A stretch of DNA of 64,000 bases from contig NZ_BMRO01000012.1 in the NCBI RefSeq assembly GCF_014648675.1, positions 61,318 to 125,317 of the forward strand. The letters are read 5' to 3'. The position numbers were made by a program, and so were the translations under genes. How positions within the stretch are numbered: position 1 is the first letter of the stretch; each line of letters begins with the position of its first letter. Shown here in pieces: positions 60,731-64,000 of the stretch. Below the pieces are notes generated by a model. The model was given only the letters and a program-made list of their open reading frames with translations, did not search any database and was not told the origin of the DNA. The DNA comes from Actinomadura livida (GTDB lineage: Bacteria > Actinomycetota > Actinomycetes > Streptosporangiales > Streptosporangiaceae).

Positions 60731-60757
60731 GCCAATTATTGGCGCGCTGCCAATAAG
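60731..60757. promoter_or_regulatory. triple GCCAAT half-site array before glbN
   Basis: A perfect palindrome GCCAAT-T-ATTGGC (60731-60743) is followed after GCGCT by GCCAATAAG, so three alternating half-sites lie 21-47 bases before the hemoglobin start. It is the most A+T-rich spot of the region and overlaps the likely promoter. Confidence 0.6.
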
Positions 60758-60777
60758 CCTTCGCGTGAGGAGGACGG

Positions 60778-61161
60778 ATGAGCATCTACGAGTCGATCGG
60801 TGGAGAAGAGGCCCTGACGGCGGTGGTGGACGACCTCTACGAGCGGATTCTCGCCGACGACCTGCTGAACACGTACTTCGTCGGGCTGAACGTCAACAAG
60901 GTGAAGGGCCGCCAGGTCGAGTTCTTCGGGCAGGCGCTCGGCGGACCGATGGCCTACCAGGGCCGGGCGATGAAGGACGTCCACCTCGGGCTCGGCATCG
61001 AGCAGGAGCACTTCGACCGGGTCGCCGACCACCTGGTGGCCAGCCTCATCGACGCGGGCGTCCCCAAGGAGACCATCGGCGAGATCGCCGCGATCGTGCT
61101 GCCGCTCGCCGACCACATCGTGGCCGGGCGGATCTCCACGGAGCCCGCCGCGGCGGAGTGA
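60778..61161 (+). CDS. glbN: group I truncated hemoglobin GlbN
   Basis: The 127-residue heme protein is a group I (trHbN) truncated globin that binds oxygen and detoxifies nitric oxide. Tyr21 (B10), Gln46 (KGRQVEFF) and the proximal His69 (MKDVHLGLGI) align with the residues of mycobacterial HbN, and the start MSIYESIGGEEAL is standard. ATG 60778 follows GAGGAGGACGG. It is monocistronic; a palindromic array upstream may make it responsive to nitric oxide or redox state. Confidence 0.95.
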   Translation: MSIYESIGGEEALTAVVDDLYERILADDLLNTYFVGLNVNKVKGRQVEFFGQALGGPMAYQGRAMKDVHLGLGIEQEHFDRVADHLVASLIDAGVPKETIGEIAAIVLPLADHIVAGRISTEPAAAE

Positions 61162-61219
61162 CCGTCCATGCGCGCCGCGCCCGCGGACGGCGCGACGAGC
61201 GGGCGGGCGCGCAGGGACG

Positions 61220-62317
61220 TCAGGGCAGGTCCAGCCGGGTGGCCAGGGTGTCGTAGTGGAGGTCGCCGTCGCCGTGGGCGAGTGCCGCGGCCATGGCGTG
61301 GCGGGAGAACAGGTGCAGGTCGTGCTCCTCGGTGAAGCCGATCGCGCCGTGCACCTGGTGGCCGAGGGCGCACACGCGCTCGTACGCCTCGCTCACCCAC
61401 GCCTTCGCCATCGACACCTCCTGCGCGGCCTCCCGGTCCGCTGACAGGAGCCAGATGGCCTCGTAGGCGATGAAGCGGGAGCCGAGCACGTCGATGGACA
61501 TGTCGGCGCAGTGGTGCTGCACCGCCTGGAAGGACCCGATGGGCTTGCCGAACTGCTCCCGTTCCGTCGCGTACGCCACCGTCATGTCGAGGACGCGCTG
61601 TGCCGCGCCCACCATCTCCGCGCAGGTGGCCGCCGCGCCGAACAGGGAGATGGCGCGGGCGGCGTCCGCGCCGGATGCGTCCTCACCCAGCGCGGCCTCG
61701 GCCGGGACGCGCACGTCCGCCAGTTCGACGTGGCAGGGCCGGTCCCAGCCGACCGTGCCCAGCGGGTTGAGCGTCACCGATGAGGCGTCCACCCAGAACG
61801 CGCGGGGCTCGCCGTCCAGACGCGCCGCCACGAGGATGTGCTCGGCCGAAGCGGCGAACGGCACGAACGTGGCGGTGCCGTTCAGCACGTAGCCGTCGCC
61901 GTCGCGGGAGGCCACCGGCCCGTCCCCGGGACGGTCCCAGGGCAGGGGCGCGGCGGTCATGATCCGGCCCTCCGAGATCGCGGACAGCCACCGCTCCCGC
62001 TGCCCGGACGTGCCGAAGCGGGCCACCGGCATCCCGCAGCACGCCACCGACGCGAGCAGCGGGCTCGGCACCTGCGCGTAGCCGAGCTGCTCGAACAGCA
62101 GCGACACGTCCAGGAAGTCGCCGCCGACGCCGCCGTGCTCCTCGGGGAACGCCAGGCCCGGCCAGCCGAGCTCGACCATCTCCTTCCACAGCGCGGGCGA
62201 GTGGCCGGCGGGGTCGCCGTCCATCGCCCGCGCCCCGGCGGTCGGCGCCCGCGCCTCCAGCAACTCGCGCGCGGTGTCGGCGATGAGCTCCTGGTCTTCG
62301 GTGCGGCTCAGGTTCAT
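61220..62317 (-). CDS. acyl-CoA dehydrogenase
   Basis: The 365-residue flavoprotein introduces a double bond into an acyl-CoA. It shows ELGWPGLAFPEEHGGVGGDF near the N terminus, YATEREQFGKPIGSFQAVQH in the middle and QVHGAIGFTEEHDLHLFSRH at the end. It is shorter and more diverged than classic medium-chain enzymes and resembles those of steroid or aromatic side-chain degradation. It overlaps the VOC-protein gene by four bases, so the two act in one pathway. Confidence 0.9.
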   Translation of the reverse strand: MNLSRTEDQELIADTARELLEARAPTAGARAMDGDPAGHSPALWKEMVELGWPGLAFPEEHGGVGGDFLDVSLLFEQLGYAQVPSPLLASVACCGMPVARFGTSGQRERWLSAISEGRIMTAAPLPWDRPGDGPVASRDGDGYVLNGTATFVPFAASAEHILVAARLDGEPRAFWVDASSVTLNPLGTVGWDRPCHVELADVRVPAEAALGEDASGADAARAISLFGAAATCAEMVGAAQRVLDMTVAYATEREQFGKPIGSFQAVQHHCADMSIDVLGSRFIAYEAIWLLSADREAAQEVSMAKAWVSEAYERVCALGHQVHGAIGFTEEHDLHLFSRHAMAAALAHGDGDLHYDTLATRLDLP

Positions 62318-63303
62318 GACGTCGGCGGGATCTTGTCGGAGCGGACCCACACGCCCGGCCGCTCCTCCCAGAACAGCTGGACGAGCACGCCGCCGGTGTG
62401 CTTCGGGTGGATGAACGTGTGCTTCCAGGCGGCGCCGTCGGTGACGCCCTCCTCGTCGTCGAAGGTCGGGACGTCGTGCCGCTCGCACGCCGCGAGCGCC
62501 GCGTCCCAGTCGGCCACCTCGAACGTGACGTGGTGGGCGGCCGGGCCGCTGCGCTCCAGGAAGCGGTCGATGAACGAGTCCTCCCCGCGCCCGGTGATGA
62601 CCTCCCAGCAGATCGAGGAGCCGGGGATGTTCAGCACCAGGTCGGCCATGTCCGGGTGCTCGTCGTCCGGCGTCCGCCACACCTGCACGAACCCGGCGAG
62701 GTCGCGGTACCAGCGGGCCAGCTCGTCGCGGTCGTGGAACGCCTGGCAGACATGGTCGAGCGCCACGATGCCGAGCGACGGGCCGTCGAGCGCAGCTCGT
62801 CCGTTGGATGGCGGTGGGTGGGGGCTGGAGGACGGTTCACCCGGCTCGGACGGCGCCACGGCGTTGTCGCCGGAGTCGCCGCACATGTCCAGGCCGCCGG
62901 GGCCGCGCAGCCGGAACAGGATGCCGGGGCCGTGCTCGGGCGGGCTCAGCGACGCCTCCAGCCACCGGCCCTGCGGCCCGTCGGCCGGCTTGACGCCGCG
63001 TCCCTCCAGCTCCACGCGGGCGGCGTCCAGGTCCGGGACCTCGGCGCCGACGTGGTGCAGCCCGGGACGGCCGTTGTGCTCGTCCAGCCAGGTCTGCAGC
63101 GAGGACCCCTCGCCGACGGGCGCGACCACCTCCCACGCCTGCCCCCGGCTCCCGGGGATCTCCAGCCGGGCGCCGCGCACGCCCTCGGCGGGGTTGTCCC
63201 AGCTCCGGACGCGCCGGAACCCGAACAGCCCCTCCAGCAGCCCGACCTGCGCGTCGAGGTCGGCCGCCACCTGGGCGACATGATCGATGCGGTAGATCTG
63301 CAC
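62314..63303 (-). CDS. double VOC (glyoxalase-fold) protein
   Basis: The 329-residue protein has two vicinal-oxygen-chelate domains. Domain 1 (about 1-135) starts QIYRIDHVAQVAADLDAQVG and has LHHVGAEVPDLDAA; domain 2 (about 185-315) has IVALDHVCQAFHDRDELARW and AHHVTFEVADWDAA, with metal-type His and Glu in each. A proline/serine-rich linker lies between. Methylmalonyl-CoA epimerase-like domains of this type act on acyl-CoA thioesters. It is coupled to the acyl-CoA dehydrogenase and starts 8 bases after the hydratase stop. Confidence 0.85.
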   Translation of the reverse strand: MQIYRIDHVAQVAADLDAQVGLLEGLFGFRRVRSWDNPAEGVRGARLEIPGSRGQAWEVVAPVGEGSSLQTWLDEHNGRPGLHHVGAEVPDLDAARVELEGRGVKPADGPQGRWLEASLSPPEHGPGILFRLRGPGGLDMCGDSGDNAVAPSEPGEPSSSPHPPPSNGRAALDGPSLGIVALDHVCQAFHDRDELARWYRDLAGFVQVWRTPDDEHPDMADLVLNIPGSSICWEVITGRGEDSFIDRFLERSGPAAHHVTFEVADWDAALAACERHDVPTFDDEEGVTDGAAWKHTFIHPKHTGGVLVQLFWEERPGVWVRSDKIPPTS

Positions 63304-63311
63304 GGGTTCTC

Positions 63312-64000
63312 CTAGCTCGGGTGCGGCTCGATCCAGTCGTAGCCGTAGGTGACCAGTTCCTTGACGAGGCGCAGGTTGTAGCGGTTCATCGCCGCGATCC
63401 GCTCGGCCAGCTCACCGACCCGCTTGTCGAACTCGTCCGCCGGGTACACGTCGTTGACCAGGCCGAGCCGCAGCGCCCGGTCGGCGTCGATGCGCGCGCC
63501 GGTGAACAGCAGCTCCTTCGCGCGGGCCTTGCCGATCCGCTCCGGCAGCCGCTTCACGCCGCCCCAGCCCGGCGCGGAGCCGCCGAACTCGGGCTGGTCG
63601 GGGTCGCCGTCCTCGGTCATCTTCGGCCGGTACGGCGGGCGCGCCGACAGGGTGATCTCGACCAGCCCCATCTTCGCGTTGTCGGAGGCGACGATGAAGT
63701 CGGCGGCGAGCGCCAGCTCCAGGCCGCCGCCGACGGCGTAGCCGTGCACGGCCGCGATCACCGGGACCGACGTCCGCTCCATCATCGCGAACGTCTTCTC
63801 GCCGAGCCGGCCCTGCTCGACCCGCTCGCGCGGCGTCAGCTTCTCCGACCACGCGAGGTCCATCCCCGCGCAGAACGCGCGCTCGCCGGCGCCGCGCAGC
63901 ACCACGACGCAGACGTCCTCGTCGTCGTCGACGCGGGTGAAGATGTCGCGCAGCTCCGTCATCGTGGTCGGCGTCAGCGCGTTGAGCTTGTCCGGCCGGT
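63312..64000 (-). CDS. enoyl-CoA hydratase/isomerase, 5' end outside the window
   Basis: The visible 229 residues form most of a crotonase-fold enzyme that hydrates or isomerises enoyl-CoA. The right edge reads RPDKLNALTPTTMTEL, so the gene continues beyond 64000 and the internal ATG at 63962 is not the start. Oxyanion-hole motifs are ERAFCAGMDLAW and AVHGYAVGGGLELALAAD. It is followed by the VOC protein and acyl-CoA dehydrogenase, a small beta-oxidation-like operon. Confidence 0.93.
   Translation of the reverse strand, partial: RPDKLNALTPTTMTELRDIFTRVDDDEDVCVVVLRGAGERAFCAGMDLAWSEKLTPRERVEQGRLGEKTFAMMERTSVPVIAAVHGYAVGGGLELALAADFIVASDNAKMGLVEITLSARPPYRPKMTEDGDPDQPEFGGSAPGWGGVKRLPERIGKARAKELLFTGARIDADRALRLGLVNDVYPADEFDKRVGELAERIAAMNRYNLRLVKELVTYGYDWIEPHPS

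Noticed and set aside
61162..61219. Possible hairpin between glbN and the acyl-CoA dehydrogenase gene
   Set aside because: CCGTCC/GGACGG arms are short and surrounded by other G+C pairing options; I could not define one convincing terminator.
1..64000. tRNA, rRNA, CRISPR array or insertion sequence
   Set aside because: I looked for T-loop motifs, regularly spaced direct repeats and transposase motifs and saw none that held up; a covariance-model search would be needed to exclude a divergent RNA gene.

Overview
The window is about 72% G+C with strong third-position G/C bias, GTG starts, ATGA/GTGA stop-start overlaps and densely packed genes. Together with an MshC-like cysteine ligase, a DUF574-type methyltransferase, a PGPGW membrane protein and a cytochrome P450, this points to a filamentous actinomycete. 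An Actinomadura/Thermomonosporaceae-like organism is my inference from gene content, not something the sequence proves. I recognise no rRNA, tRNA, CRISPR array, insertion sequence or phage gene. The region reads as a chromosomal 'catabolic arm': many small substrate-uptake and degradation clusters, each with its own regulator.

Layout: 1-1786 end of a ferric-iron-type ABC transporter; 1829-2947 MshC/CysRS-like ligase; 3014-3577 DoxX membrane protein; 3797-8248 phenylacetyl-CoA epoxidase operon paaABCDE with a convergent TetR (PaaR-like) regulator; 8377-10491 MMPL exporter; 10630-18223 a GntR-controlled cluster (isochorismatase-fold amidase, HyuB, HyuA, CaiB-type CoA transferase, divergent HMG-CoA-lyase-like enzyme) followed by a near-perfect 62-bp palindrome; 18351-19910 alkyl-DHAP-synthase-like flavoenzyme; 19900-26938 a dehydroshikimate dehydratase/TRAP transporter/zinc dehydrogenase operon with a divergent LacI regulator and operator; 26960-29079 DUF6282 hydrolase plus L-2-hydroxyglutarate oxidase; 29123-30486 a secreted phospholipase A2-like protein with a Flp-pilin-like leader, translationally coupled to a four-helix membrane protein; 30614-33228 maleylacetate reductase-like and Baeyer-Villiger-type monooxygenase genes, divergent from a TetR regulator whose exact 22-bp operator is repeated in front of a Tat-exported flavoenzyme (34099); 36090-39955 DMT transporter, MpaB-type oxygenase and secreted beta-helix protein; 40050-45112 a complete branched-chain-amino-acid-type ABC transporter, interrupted between livG and livF by two tandem 125-bp repeats each encoding a coupled 42-residue mini-ORF; 45332-50209 PucR regulator, acyl-CoA ligase, hydrolase and P450; 50243-52541 methyltransferase and small membrane/conserved proteins; 52745-59112 two sodium:solute symporters with DUF485-type partners and a LytS/LytR two-component system; 59290-64000 secreted protein, truncated hemoglobin, acyl-CoA dehydrogenase, double VOC protein and the 3' part of an enoyl-CoA hydratase.

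How the genes work together: most clusters pair uptake (ABC, TRAP, SSS) with CoA-linked or flavin chemistry feeding central metabolism (phenylacetate, dehydroshikimate/protocatechuate, 2-hydroxyglutarate, acetate/monocarboxylates). Clear palindromic operators lie in front of the TetR, LacI and GntR units. The two most unusual objects are the phospholipase/membrane-protein pair at 29123-30486, which looks like a toxin-immunity module, and the repeat-borne mini-ORF chain at 44104-44357.
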